Counted from the stretch's first letter, positions 36,863 through 46,388 are shown. The stretch: DNA of 64,000 nucleotides from Massilia sp. Mn16-1_5 (GCF_004798585.1 NZ_PPXQ01000012.1:124001-188000); one strand, 5' to 3'. Translations and numbers: made by a program. The notes: generated by a model from the sequence alone, not told the origin.

Positions 36863-38209
36863 GTGAACATGCCATCGAAACTGCTGTGGGGTGAGGGATT
36901 GTTCCTGCGCCCCCAGCATTTCCAGCAGCAGGACCGCTACCACGAGGCGCGCCTGAACCAGACCGCGCGCGCCCTGCATCCCTACGCCTGGGGCGTGCGG
37001 CGTCTGGCGATCGACCACGAAGCCCTGGCCAGCGACCTGCTGCGCATCGATGCGCTGTCGCTGGTCTTCCCCGATGGCGAGATCGTGCGTGCACCGGACG
37101 GCGACGCCCTGCCGCTCCAGGTCAAGCTCGGCGCCCTGCCGCCATCGACCCAGTCGATCACCTTCCATGCGGCCCTGCCGGCCCTGAAGCCCCATGGCGA
37201 GAACTGCGCGGAGCCGGACGTCGAACGCGACGATGCCCGTTTCGTGCAGCACGAGCGCGATACCCAGGACCTGTTCACGCAAGCCGCCGACGCCAACATC
37301 GCCTACCTGAGGAAGACGGTGCGCCTGGTGTCGGACGTCGAGCTTCTCGACGCCTACGACAGTTTCCCGCTGGTGCGCCTGCGCCGCGTCGCCACCGGCG
37401 GTTTCGAAGTCGATCCCGCTTTCATCGCGCCAAGCGTGTCGATCGGAGGCGCGCCCGGGCTGCAGAACGCCCTTGCCCGGCTGATGGAAAAGCTGCTGGC
37501 CAAGGTGAACGCGCTCTACGGCCATATGCGCGAGCCGAGCCGCAAGGTGGTGGAGATTCGCGGAGGCGACATGTCCTCGTTCTGGCTGCTGCATACGGCC
37601 AGCACCGGCTATGCGGCGCTGTCGCACTACCTGCATCATCCCGACCTGCATCCGGAGCGCCTGTTCGGCGACATGCTGGCCCTGGCCGGCGGCCTGATGG
37701 CCTATTCGCGCAGCTACACGCTGGAAGACCTGCCGGCCTATTCGCACCTCGATCCCGGCCCCGCTTTTGCCCGCCTGGACGCGATCCTGCGCGACCTGCT
37801 CGATACCGTCGTCTCCAGCCGCTACTTCTCGATCGCGCTGTCGAACGAGCGGCCGTCCTACCATACCGGGGCGCTCGACTCGGGCAGGATCAACGCCCAG
37901 ACCATGCTGTATCTCGCCGTGTCGGCCGACATGCCGGCGCTGCAGCTGATCGACGCGGTGCCGCGCCGCTTCAAGCTCGGCGCGCCGCAGGACGTCGACA
38001 CCTTCGTGCTCTCGGCCCTGCCCGGCGTGAAACTGATGCATGCGCCCCAGGTGCCGGCGGCGCTGCCGGTGCGGCCCGACACCCATTATTTCGCGCTCGA
38101 GAACAAGGGCGTCCTGTACGAGAACATGCTCAGGGCGCAGGCGATCTCGATCTTCGTGCCGAACGGGATCCGCGACCTGCAGCTCGACCTGATCGGGGTG
38201 GCGGCATGA
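36863..38209 (+). CDS. tssK: Type VI secretion baseplate protein TssK
   Basis: TssK links the baseplate to the membrane complex and resembles a phage receptor-binding protein. The 448-residue protein begins with the family signature LLWGEGLFLRPQHFQQQDRY and contains SFWLLHTASTGYAALSHYL and YFSIALSNERP. GTG 36863 is preferred because GAGG lies 5 bp upstream; ATG 36869, two codons later, would be too far. The stop overlaps tssL by 4 bp (ATGA). Confidence 0.96.
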   Translation: MNMPSKLLWGEGLFLRPQHFQQQDRYHEARLNQTARALHPYAWGVRRLAIDHEALASDLLRIDALSLVFPDGEIVRAPDGDALPLQVKLGALPPSTQSITFHAALPALKPHGENCAEPDVERDDARFVQHERDTQDLFTQAADANIAYLRKTVRLVSDVELLDAYDSFPLVRLRRVATGGFEVDPAFIAPSVSIGGAPGLQNALARLMEKLLAKVNALYGHMREPSRKVVEIRGGDMSSFWLLHTASTGYAALSHYLHHPDLHPERLFGDMLALAGGLMAYSRSYTLEDLPAYSHLDPGPAFARLDAILRDLLDTVVSSRYFSIALSNERPSYHTGALDSGRINAQTMLYLAVSADMPALQLIDAVPRRFKLGAPQDVDTFVLSALPGVKLMHAPQVPAALPVRPDTHYFALENKGVLYENMLRAQAISIFVPNGIRDLQLDLIGVAA

Positions 38210-38970
38210 GCGCCCACGTCGAACGGCGCGTCGCGCCCACGAGTAGCCGCGGCGCCGCCGGCCATGCGCCGCAATCCCTGGTCGACCTGATGTACGAAGG
38301 CTTCTACGCCCTGTTCCTGCTGAAGAACGGCTGCGGGCCGCACGACAAGGCCGCCTTTGCCGACCACATGACGACCTTCCTGGGCGACGTCGACCGCAAC
38401 GCCAAGGCCATCGGCGTGGCGGCCGAAGACGTCACGGCGGCAAAATACGCCTTTTGCTCGGCGGTCGACGAAATCATCCTGCGCTCCGACTTCGAAGTGC
38501 GCGAAGCCTGGGAAACCCGCCCGCTGCAGCTGCGCGTGTTCGGCGACCAGCTCGCCGGCGAGCACTTCTTCCACCGGCTGGAGGACTTGCGCGCGAAAGG
38601 CGCCGTGCACCTGCAGGCACTGGAAGTCTTCCATATGTGCCTGCTGCTCGGCTTCGAAGGCCGCTATGCGCTCGACGGCCACGACAAGCTGAACTACCTG
38701 GTGGCGCGCCTGGGCGACGAGATCGCCCGCATGCGCGGCAAGAACCGCGGCTTCGCGCCGCACGCCGAGCGGCCCGACCAGATCGTCAACACCCTGCGCA
38801 GCGATTTGTCGCTGTGGGTGCTGTCCGCCGTGTTCGCGCTCGCCGGCCTGGGCGCCTATGCCGGCTTCCGGGCTAAGCTCTCGCACGACACCGGGACGGC
38901 GCTGGCCAGCTACAACGACCTCGTCAAGCTGCCGCCGCGGGCGGCGAACGTGACGATCACCCTGCCCTGA
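38206..38970 (+). CDS. tssL: Type VI secretion inner-membrane protein TssL (short form)
   Basis: TssL (DotU/IcmH-like) forms the T6SS membrane complex with TssM and TssJ. The 254-residue protein has a cytoplasmic helical domain (LVDLMYEGFYALFLLKNG, AKYAFCSAVDEIIL, LQALEVFHMCLLLGFEGRY) and one C-terminal transmembrane helix near 203-222 (WVLSAVFALAGLGAYAGF). It lacks the peptidoglycan-binding OmpA domain found in longer TssL proteins; a separate OmpA-like gene lies just downstream on the other strand and may take that role. Confidence 0.95.
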   Translation: MSAHVERRVAPTSSRGAAGHAPQSLVDLMYEGFYALFLLKNGCGPHDKAAFADHMTTFLGDVDRNAKAIGVAAEDVTAAKYAFCSAVDEIILRSDFEVREAWETRPLQLRVFGDQLAGEHFFHRLEDLRAKGAVHLQALEVFHMCLLLGFEGRYALDGHDKLNYLVARLGDEIARMRGKNRGFAPHAERPDQIVNTLRSDLSLWVLSAVFALAGLGAYAGFRAKLSHDTGTALASYNDLVKLPPRAANVTITLP

Positions 38971-38986
38971 GCCGGGCGCCAGACGA

Positions 38987-39016
38987 AACGCCGCCGGTAT
39001 CGCTACCGGCGGCGTT
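38987..39016. terminator. Bidirectional terminator between tssL and the ompA-like gene
   Basis: Perfect 13-bp arms AACGCCGCCGGTA and TACCGGCGGCGTT flank a TCGC loop. It sits in the 62-bp gap between convergent genes, with a moderately T-rich stretch to the right. Confidence 0.75.
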
Positions 39017-39032
39017 CCTGTTTGTGTGACGC

Positions 39033-39815
39033 TTATTGGGCGACCTTGAATTCGATCCGCCGGTTGCGTGCCCGCCCGTCCGGCGTGCGGTTGTCCGCCA
39101 CCGGCCGGTCGGGCCCCTCGCCCGACACCGAGATCGAATCGGCCTGGATACCGCGCGCGGCGACATAGGTCTTCACGGCTTCGGCGCGCGCCTGGCTGAG
39201 CGAGAGGTTGCCGGCGCGCGAGCCGGCGTTGTCGGTGTGGCCGATCACTTCGACCTTGATGCCGTTCAGCTTTCTAAGGGCCTCGCTCATCTGGTCGAGG
39301 ATGGCCATGCCCGAGGGTGTCAGCGCGGCCTTGCCCGACTCGAATTCGATGATGCGGTTGGCCAGCGCGGCGTCCAGCACGCTCTGCTCGGAGGCGGCCA
39401 CGCGCAAGCCGTTGTTGACCGTATAGGTCGGGTTCAGGCTGGCGGCGATGTCGCCGGCGATCTGCTGGCGCTGGCCCTCGTTGGCCACGTCGCCGCGCAG
39501 GCTGACCGTGTTGCCGTCGACTTTCAGCTGGCCGCGGCTGATCATCTTGAGGTTCGGGCCGATCAGGCGGCCCACGTATTCGTTCCAGTTGGCCGGGGTG
39601 GAGACCGTGCCGACCGCGAGCTGGTCGACCACGCGCTCGGCGCCGTACACGGCGCGCAGGCGACCCAGCAGGGCCGCCTTGCTGGCCTCGTCGGCCACCG
39701 TGCCGGCCACCACGATCGGCCCGCTCGCTGCCGGTGCCGCTGCGGGCGCGGGCATCTGGGCCCGGGCGCTACCGAACGCCAGCAGGCAGCCGGCGAAAAG
39801 AATCGTCTTGCTCAC
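39033..39815 (-). CDS. OmpA-like peptidoglycan-binding protein of the T6SS locus
   Basis: A 260-residue protein with a Sec signal (ILFAGCLLAFGSARA), a middle part of BON-like repeats (about 30-135), and a C-terminal OmpA domain (IIEFESGKAALTPSGMAIL, VEVIGHTDNAGSRAGNLSLS, then GRARNRRIEFKVAQ). The domain binds peptidoglycan. Beside a short TssL, it probably supplies the cell-wall anchor, as TagL-type proteins do elsewhere. Its start overlaps the tagF stop by 4 bp (ATGA). It is exported, with no obvious lasting membrane helix. Confidence 0.87.
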   Translation of the reverse strand: MSKTILFAGCLLAFGSARAQMPAPAAAPAASGPIVVAGTVADEASKAALLGRLRAVYGAERVVDQLAVGTVSTPANWNEYVGRLIGPNLKMISRGQLKVDGNTVSLRGDVANEGQRQQIAGDIAASLNPTYTVNNGLRVAASEQSVLDAALANRIIEFESGKAALTPSGMAILDQMSEALRKLNGIKVEVIGHTDNAGSRAGNLSLSQARAEAVKTYVAARGIQADSISVSGEGPDRPVADNRTPDGRARNRRIEFKVAQ

Positions 39816-40777
39816 GTTGCGTCTCCGATGAAGGTCTTCAGGAACAGGTCGCGCGCCATCTTGAGAGGCAGCTGCGGCTGGTCGAGGTAGCTGGCCAGGG
39901 CGCGCACGTCGACGTCCAGGCCAAGCTGCTCGTCGATCCAGCCGGTGTCCAGCAGGCGCACCTGCAGCTCCTGGCCGACCAGCGGATCGATGATGCCGCG
40001 CAGGGTCTGGGCCGCGGCGCCGGAAAAGCCGATCACCAGCACCGGCCGGTCGTCCTGCCGGGTCAGGAACAGCGCCAGGTCGAATGCCGCGCGGTGCACG
40101 AACGGCGCCACCAGTTCCAGCCAGAAGGCCGCCACCGGCGCGCGCAGCGCCTCGTCGTCGGGCAGCGGCAGCACCAGGCTCTTGTCGAGCTGGGTTGGTT
40201 TACTGTGCATGACCGGCTGCAGCAGCAGGCCGAGCGCGAGGATGACGCGGCTGGCGTCCTCGTCGCCCAGCAGGTTCGACAGCGAACCGATGGTGCCGGT
40301 GGCAAGGAAGGCGGCCAGCGCGCCGTCGGCTTCGCCCAGCGTGATTGCGGCGTCGCTGATGCCCTGCAAGTGCAGGGTCGGGTCGACGGCCTGCACCACC
40401 TGCGGCGCCGCGGCCTCCAGGAAGGACCAGAGCGGGGCAAAAGCGAGCGGACAGCGCGACACAAAAGCGCCGGGGTCAGGGACGTCGAGGGTACGCATCA
40501 TGAGGAAGGGATAGCGCCGGCCGGGCGCGTCGTGGCTGGCGACCAGGTGGCCGGCCACGGCGTGGCGCCGCGCCGGGCCGACGAAGGCGAAGCTCACCGG
40601 CGCCATCGCGTCGTAGTTGATCTTCCAGCGCGCGTCGGAGGGCAGGCGCTGCATGACGGTTGCCAGCCAGTCGTCCAGCATGCCCAGCGCGGAGGCGTCG
40701 TGCGCCAGCTTGACGAAGTCGCTGCGCGTCGGAACCTTGCCGAAGTAGCCGATCCGATCCAGTGCAGGCGCGCGCAT
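39812..40777 (-). CDS. tagF: Type VI secretion-associated protein TagF
   Basis: TagF is a negative regulator of T6SS assembly in systems where it has been tested, acting after translation. The 321-residue protein has the family opening IGYFGKVPTRSDFVKL, then RYPFLMMRTLDV. It overlaps tssM upstream and the ompA-like gene downstream by ATGA, so all three are translated together. No PpkA/PppA kinase-phosphatase pair is seen in the window, so the control may be of the independent type. Confidence 0.92.
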   Translation of the reverse strand: MRAPALDRIGYFGKVPTRSDFVKLAHDASALGMLDDWLATVMQRLPSDARWKINYDAMAPVSFAFVGPARRHAVAGHLVASHDAPGRRYPFLMMRTLDVPDPGAFVSRCPLAFAPLWSFLEAAAPQVVQAVDPTLHLQGISDAAITLGEADGALAAFLATGTIGSLSNLLGDEDASRVILALGLLLQPVMHSKPTQLDKSLVLPLPDDEALRAPVAAFWLELVAPFVHRAAFDLALFLTRQDDRPVLVIGFSGAAAQTLRGIIDPLVGQELQVRLLDTGWIDEQLGLDVDVRALASYLDQPQLPLKMARDLFLKTFIGDAT

Positions 40778-43700
40778 CAGTGGCCTCCCGCGGCCAGGCT
40801 GATGGTGGCCGGCTCGGGAACGGCGCGGCCGACGATGGTTTGCGGCAGGCGCAGGCCCTGGAAGCCCTTGCCGCCGCTGCTGGCCGCTTCGGCGTTGCTG
40901 ACCACGCGCAGGTCGACCACGATGGCGATATTGCCGCTGACCCAGCGCAGCTCGTTCACGCCGCCGTTCTTGCGGGTCTGGGTCGAGGCTTCGATCATCT
41001 TGCGCATGCCGAACTGGCCGGCCTCGTTGAACAGCTCCACCGTGCGGCCGTCGAACGTGACCGCGCTGACGCGCGCACCGGCCGGCCCCGGGCCGGGGAA
41101 TACCATGTTGGTCCAGACCGGCGGCGTATTCCGGTAGCGCAGCTGCTGGCCATCGATCTCGATCGTGTATTCGGTGGTGCCGGGCGCCGGTTGCGCCTGC
41201 AGCTGGAAGACCTTCTGCGGCGCGCCGCCGCTGGCCGGCGCCACGCCATTGCTGGCCAGCGGCGCGACCCAGCCCGGGAAGCCCGACACGGCCTGCGGCG
41301 CCAGCGTGATGCCGATGTCGGCCCAGGTGCGCGCGGTGAGCATGCTGCCGCGGTTGATCACCAGCGGTCCCATGGCCGTGTTGATGAACTTCGCGACCGC
41401 CCCTTCCGGTCCGAACACCTGGCCGATTTCGACGCTGGTCGCTTCCATCTTGCTGCTCGGGGAGAACGGATATTTTTCAGCGAGCGTCTTCTGGAAGGGT
41501 TCGAGCACCTGCGCCTGCCAGGTCTTGTTGATCTCGGATTCCGAGGGCAGCACGATCATCGCGAAGGTCTGCACCAGCGGCCGCACCAGCAGCGGACGCA
41601 GCGCGGCCTTCTGGCCGTCGCTCATCCCGGTCAGCATCTGCTCGTCGACGTATTTGAGGGCATCGGCCAGCTCCGAACCGCTGCCTTCCAGGGTCTGCTG
41701 CATGAATTGCTTGGCGCCGGGACCGGGGTCGCCCTGGTTCTTCAGCTGGTTCAGGCGGGTGCGCAGGCGCGACAGGCAATCCAGGTAACCGTTCATCAGC
41801 GAGGCTTCCTTTTCGCGCGGACCGACCAGGCGCGCGACGCCGGCGAACTCGCGCCCGATCGGTCCCATCGCGCCGGCCTGGCCGGCGGCCACCGGCCCAA
41901 CCGCATCGGCCAGGGTGCGCGCGTCCGACGGCGCGCGGCGCAGGATCACTTCCTTGAACCAGTTCGCCAGCGTGCGCTCCGTCTTGCCCAGATTCGCGCG
42001 CGCGGCGGCCGGATTGTCCCAGGAGGTCTCCTCGTAGATGGCTTTTAAAAGGCGCGCGATCGGCGAGGCTTGCGGGTCGCCCAGGCGGTTCATCGCGATC
42101 ACGCTGCTGTCGAAGCCGCGCAGGTCGGTGACCGTCACGCCCTGTACGAACTTGGCCCACTCCTTCGCATACTCGGCCTTGTACATGTCGACCAGGGTCT
42201 TCTGGATCTGCTCGGGGCTGCCCTCCAGGGTCAGGTCATCCTTGGCCACCGTCTTGAGCACCCAGTCGGTGCTTTGCAGCTCGCGGTTGGAGGCGTCGCG
42301 GATCGCGCCCTGCACGTATTTGTCCCAGGCGGCGCGGGTAAAGGCGCCACTGACCGCGTGGCTGCCCGCCACCAGGCCGGCATCGTTGTCGCCGACGATG
42401 CGCGCCACTGTCACCGCCGGGAAGCGGGTGGCGGCGCGGGTCTTGATGTCGGCATACACGCGTTCGCGCGCCGGCGTGCCGCGCACCACGCGGCGCAGGT
42501 TTTCGCGTGCCGAATCGAGCAGGCTCAGTTTCAGGGTCACCTGCGGCCAGGCCTGGTCATGAATCTGCGACAGGTGAAAACTCAGCAGGCGCTCGGCGCT
42601 GCGGATCATCTGCTCCTGCGGCATGGCGCCGCGGTTCGCGGCCAGCCAGGTGCGCCAGTAGCGCGTCAGCTGGTCGTTCAGATGGCCCGGTTCGGCACGG
42701 GTCTTATCGCCCAGCATCAGGTAGGTTTTCAGCGCGTTGTAGGCATCGGCGACATTGGTCGGCGAGACTTCCTGGTAGGGCTGGCCCGGCTTGCTGCTGG
42801 GCGCGGCCTGGGCGTTGGGATCGAGCGCGTCGGCATGCGCATTCACCTCGGCCAGCATGGTTTCCAGCGCGCCCGCCACCGGTTCGACCATCACGGCGCG
42901 CACGCCGGCGAAGTACTCGTCGCGCAGCTTGCGCTCCAGCTCCTCGCCCTGGTACAGGCCGAAGGACAGCGCCCAGGGCTGGTCTTCGCGGTAGCGGCTC
43001 AGTTGTTCGATGCGGTCCTGCAGGATGTCGAGCGCTTCCAGGCGCGATTGCAGGTCGATGCGCTTGTCCTGCAGCCGCATGACCTTGTCGAGGTCGGCCT
43101 GCACGTTCGCCACCAGCTGGACATTGCCCATGTAGGACCAGCTCCAGCCGCCCAGTGCCGCGCCCAGCATCACGGTGGCCGCGAAGAAGGCGGCGTATTT
43201 GATACGCGTGCTGGCCGGATTGCTGTAGCGCTTGACCAGGTCCTTGTCGGCGAAGATCACCTTGCGGAACAGCTCGAGCAGGAAGTAACCCTCTTCGGCC
43301 GGGGCTTCCTCTCCCGCTTCGGCGCCCTTGCGGTCCTTCAGTTCGAGGTCGAAACGGCTGGCCACGCGTTTCGACGACAGGTCCTGCACCTGCCCTTCCT
43401 GCAGCGCGCTGGTGAAATAAAAGCCGCAGAACACGGGCTTGAACTGGTAGGTATTCTCTTCGAACAGGGTCGACAGGAAGGCGCGCAGCGGACTGCGGAT
43501 GGCGGCGAATTCGAGCGGAAAGGTGAAGACGCCGGGCCGCATGCGCGCGCTGCGGTTACCCGCCATGTTCGCCAGGCTCAACTCCTTCAGGCCGTCGTGC
43601 AGCTCGTCGAAATGGGTGTCGAAAAAGGCCAGCACGTCCTGCGGCGTGCTGCGCCGGTTGTAGCGCAGCGTCGCGCCCCAAACGCGGTCGCGCTCGGACC

Positions 43701-44502
43701 GTTCGGCATCGTGGAAGAAGTCGGAAAAGCCCGCGATCAGGTCGGCCTTGGTGAAGATCACATAGACGGGCGCATACACGCCCAGGCGCTCGGTCAGTTC
43801 CTGGACCCGCGTGCGCAGGCTTTTCGCCAGTTCCATCGAAGCGCTGGCGGGGCCGGCCGTCAGTTCCGCCACGCTGACCGCGATCAGGATGCCGTTGATC
43901 GGCGCGCGCCGACGGTGCTTTTTCAGCAGTTCGAGAAAGCTGAACCACTCGGCGCGGTCGCCTTCCTGCACCGAATAGCGGCCGGCCGTGTCGAGCAGGA
44001 TGCCGTCGGTGGTGAAGAACCAGTCGCAGTTGCGGGTGCCGCCCACGCCCTGCACCGCCTTGCTGCCGGGGATCGGGAAGGTCAGGCCCGAGTGCGCGAT
44101 GGCGCTGCTCTTGCCCGCCGCCGGATTCCCGATGATCATGTACCAGGGCAGTTCGTAGAGCGCCGCGCCGCCGCGCGTCAGGCCCAGCTTCGAGGTCTTG
44201 ATCGTCGTGATCGCTTCCAGCATGTTCTTGCGCAGGACTGCCACTTCGCTTTTCGCATTGTCGACGGCGCCTGCGTCTTCGGCGAGGCTGGCGCTGAGGC
44301 GGCTTGCCGCGCGCTTGCGCAGCAACTGGCGCACGCCCCAGTAACTGCCCAACAGGGCAAGCAGGACCAGCGCCCCGATCACGGCCCAGATGGCGCCAAG
44401 CTCGAAGGTGTCTGCGCTGAGGAACAGGATGCCGATGCAGGCGGTGATGCCGATCACGACAAGCACGCGGCTGTCGGTGAGAAACTTCCAGAGACGGGCC
44501 AT
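40777..44502 (-). CDS. tssM: Type VI secretion inner-membrane protein TssM (IcmF)
   Basis: TssM spans the inner membrane and periplasm and contacts TssJ. The 1241-residue protein has two N-terminal transmembrane helices (about 13-57), a cytoplasmic NTPase-like domain with Walker A GNPAAGKS (125-132) and LLDTAGRY, a third membrane helix near residue 440, and a long periplasmic part with the IcmF-related and C-terminal TssJ-binding domains. ATG 44502 is the family start (MARLWKFLTDSRV). A longer in-frame form would run through the upstream peptidase gene and is rejected. It overlaps tagF by ATGA. Confidence 0.96.
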   Translation of the reverse strand: MARLWKFLTDSRVLVVIGITACIGILFLSADTFELGAIWAVIGALVLLALLGSYWGVRQLLRKRAASRLSASLAEDAGAVDNAKSEVAVLRKNMLEAITTIKTSKLGLTRGGAALYELPWYMIIGNPAAGKSSAIAHSGLTFPIPGSKAVQGVGGTRNCDWFFTTDGILLDTAGRYSVQEGDRAEWFSFLELLKKHRRRAPINGILIAVSVAELTAGPASASMELAKSLRTRVQELTERLGVYAPVYVIFTKADLIAGFSDFFHDAERSERDRVWGATLRYNRRSTPQDVLAFFDTHFDELHDGLKELSLANMAGNRSARMRPGVFTFPLEFAAIRSPLRAFLSTLFEENTYQFKPVFCGFYFTSALQEGQVQDLSSKRVASRFDLELKDRKGAEAGEEAPAEEGYFLLELFRKVIFADKDLVKRYSNPASTRIKYAAFFAATVMLGAALGGWSWSYMGNVQLVANVQADLDKVMRLQDKRIDLQSRLEALDILQDRIEQLSRYREDQPWALSFGLYQGEELERKLRDEYFAGVRAVMVEPVAGALETMLAEVNAHADALDPNAQAAPSSKPGQPYQEVSPTNVADAYNALKTYLMLGDKTRAEPGHLNDQLTRYWRTWLAANRGAMPQEQMIRSAERLLSFHLSQIHDQAWPQVTLKLSLLDSARENLRRVVRGTPARERVYADIKTRAATRFPAVTVARIVGDNDAGLVAGSHAVSGAFTRAAWDKYVQGAIRDASNRELQSTDWVLKTVAKDDLTLEGSPEQIQKTLVDMYKAEYAKEWAKFVQGVTVTDLRGFDSSVIAMNRLGDPQASPIARLLKAIYEETSWDNPAAARANLGKTERTLANWFKEVILRRAPSDARTLADAVGPVAAGQAGAMGPIGREFAGVARLVGPREKEASLMNGYLDCLSRLRTRLNQLKNQGDPGPGAKQFMQQTLEGSGSELADALKYVDEQMLTGMSDGQKAALRPLLVRPLVQTFAMIVLPSESEINKTWQAQVLEPFQKTLAEKYPFSPSSKMEATSVEIGQVFGPEGAVAKFINTAMGPLVINRGSMLTARTWADIGITLAPQAVSGFPGWVAPLASNGVAPASGGAPQKVFQLQAQPAPGTTEYTIEIDGQQLRYRNTPPVWTNMVFPGPGPAGARVSAVTFDGRTVELFNEAGQFGMRKMIEASTQTRKNGGVNELRWVSGNIAIVVDLRVVSNAEAASSGGKGFQGLRLPQTIVGRAVPEPATISLAAGGH

Positions 44503-44600
44503 GGCGGGAGCGTTGTGAAGGTTAGGGAAAAGTCCGACAGGCAATGCTCGCATCAATTGCCTGTGGAAAATTTGACCTTCCTCAACCGGGGCGGAGCGCC

Positions 44601-45437
44601 TCAGCGCCGCATGACACCCCTGAGACGCAGCTCGGTATGCCCCAGATCCATCATCTTCCAGCGTCCGCCCCAGGTCAGGCCCAGCTGCTCGGCCACCTCG
44701 CCATACAGCTGGTAGCCGCGCATGGCCCAGGGGTCCTTTTCCGAGATCACCAGCTTGCCGTCGCGCCAGAAGGCGCAGTCGGCGGCCAGGCCGTACTGGT
44801 GCCAGCTCTGGAAGGCGCGCGCGTTGGTCACGGCGCCGCCCATCTGCGCCAGCATGTCCTGGCGCGCCGGGCTGCGGTAGCCCTCCAGCAGGGCCATGTC
44901 GTAGCCGTGCCGCTCCTTCATGATCTTGAAAGCGAGCAGCAGGCGCTGGCTGAAGTCCGGATGCATCAGGCCCCAGTTGCGGCTGGCATTGACCAGCATC
45001 GGCCGCACCTGCACCACTTCCTGGGTCGAGAAGGCAAGCGGCGGCGGGTCGCTCGGCGGCACCAGCTGTTCGCCCTGCAGCAGGGCCGCGATCTGGGCGT
45101 CGGGCAGTGCTTCGACCGGCTCGTACCCGGGGAGCATGTCGGGCGTGCGCAGGGCCAGCGCCAGCAGCGAGGGGATCGCCACCGCCGGCACCACGATGGC
45201 CAGCACGATCCAGTGGCGGCGCAGCGCCTTCATCAGCGCCCTGCTTGACTGCTGCAGCGAACGCCGCGATGGCAGCGCATGGGCCGGCAGTTCGGGGCGC
45301 CGCAGCGAGGCGCGCGCGATGCGGCTGCGCAGGCCGAACATGAACTGGTTGATCCATGCACGTCCGGTCGGGAAGCAGGCCAGCCAGATCAGGCTGCACG
45401 CGACGCAAAAATACAGAAGTGCGACAAAGATCAGCAT
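44601..45437 (-). CDS. Membrane-anchored M15 peptidase, probable T6SS accessory
   Basis: A 278-residue protein with two hydrophobic segments near the N-terminus (residues 1-20 and about 75-95) and a C-terminal M15 peptidase domain. EGYRSPARQDMLAQMG, SWHQYGLAADCAFW and DLGHTEL hold the expected zinc ligands. M15 enzymes cut peptidoglycan cross-links or stem peptides. It is the gene before tssM on the same strand, 98 bp away. A comparable T6SS-linked hydrolase, TagX of Acinetobacter, is thought to open the wall for the secretion complex; a similar role here is inferred. ATG 45437 is chosen because the hydrophobic segment starts there. Confidence 0.82.
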   Translation of the reverse strand: MLIFVALLYFCVACSLIWLACFPTGRAWINQFMFGLRSRIARASLRRPELPAHALPSRRSLQQSSRALMKALRRHWIVLAIVVPAVAIPSLLALALRTPDMLPGYEPVEALPDAQIAALLQGEQLVPPSDPPPLAFSTQEVVQVRPMLVNASRNWGLMHPDFSQRLLLAFKIMKERHGYDMALLEGYRSPARQDMLAQMGGAVTNARAFQSWHQYGLAADCAFWRDGKLVISEKDPWAMRGYQLYGEVAEQLGLTWGGRWKMMDLGHTELRLRGVMRR

Positions 45438-45494
45438 GGGTTTTCCCAGAGGGTTTCTAATCGACACAGAAACGTCCATCTTAGGAGGTATGCC

Positions 45495-46319
45495 GTGCGC
45501 CCTACAGACGAAAATCAAGCAGGCTCGACAAGACCAAACCTGATGTCGTCGCGCCGCGGCGCCGGAGAAGAAAACATCCTCGCGATGCTGGAACGCGATT
45601 CGGCGCGGCGCATGGGCCCGCGCATGTCGGGCGTGCGCCTGGCCTCCTACGGCGCGGCGGCGGCGCTGGCCGGCATCCTGGTCGGCGGCATCGCCTGGCT
45701 CGCCTATGACAATCACACGAGCGCGCAGGAACTGCAGTCCGCGCACGATGCAAGCAACGTGGAGGTGGTGCCGACCATGCCGGATCCTGTCCTGCCGCCC
45801 CAGGCGCCGCCAGCGCTCGCCGCCGCGAACCCGGTCGAGGCGCCGCACCCGGCCGTCATCGTGGACGAATCCGCACGCAAGCGCGACGCGACCGTCGCCA
45901 GCGCGGTGCCGCCGTTGGTCATGCTGCCGCCGGAGGAAGTCAAGGGCACGAAGCCGACGCCAGCGCCCGCACCGCCCGCGCAGGACAGCGTGCAGGCCAA
46001 GCCCGCCACACCCGCCAAGCCCGAGCCGGTCCGCACGGTCGCACGGGTGGAGAAAAAAGTGGACAAGGCCCCGAAGCAGGTCAAGCGCCCGGCGAAACCG
46101 GCAAAACCGGTCCAGGCGCGCAACGCCACCGCTGCGAAAGCGAAAACGAAAGCAAAAGCCGACAATACCGCACAGGCACGCAAGCCCGCCGCAACGGCCG
46201 AAGCGCCGGTCGACAGCGACGTCGCCCTGATCTCGGCCATCATCCAGCACTCCGAGCGCCACCGCGGCGAAGCCGGTTGCACCGGTCCCAAGTGCCCGTC
46301 GAAGCCATCCCGTCCCTGA
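45495..46319 (+). CDS. Single-pass membrane protein with Pro/Ala/Lys-rich tail, unknown function
   Basis: A 274-residue protein with no family I recognise. A basic N-terminus is followed by one transmembrane helix (about 51-72, ASYGAAAALAGILVGGIAWL) and a long Pro/Ala/Lys-rich low-complexity region to about 245, resembling the periplasm-spanning part of TonB. It ends with a short cysteine motif, CTGPKC. The start is GTG 45495 with a perfect AGGAGG 6 bp upstream; the ATG at 45490 is out of frame. It is divergent from the M15 peptidase and tssM. It could be a T6SS accessory, but the link rests only on position. Confidence 0.65.
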   Translation: MRPTDENQAGSTRPNLMSSRRGAGEENILAMLERDSARRMGPRMSGVRLASYGAAAALAGILVGGIAWLAYDNHTSAQELQSAHDASNVEVVPTMPDPVLPPQAPPALAAANPVEAPHPAVIVDESARKRDATVASAVPPLVMLPPEEVKGTKPTPAPAPPAQDSVQAKPATPAKPEPVRTVARVEKKVDKAPKQVKRPAKPAKPVQARNATAAKAKTKAKADNTAQARKPAATAEAPVDSDVALISAIIQHSERHRGEAGCTGPKCPSKPSRP

Positions 46320-46388
46320 TGTGGCAAAAAACCACGGCCGCTCATCCATGCGGCCGAAAGGGCTGGGCCTTGGCACTTCCTGAGGCTA

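Noticed and set aside
40777-45408. A 1543-residue version of TssM
   Set aside because: The extra N-terminal part is an arginine/alanine-rich reading of the M15 peptidase gene in another frame; family similarity begins at ATG 44502.
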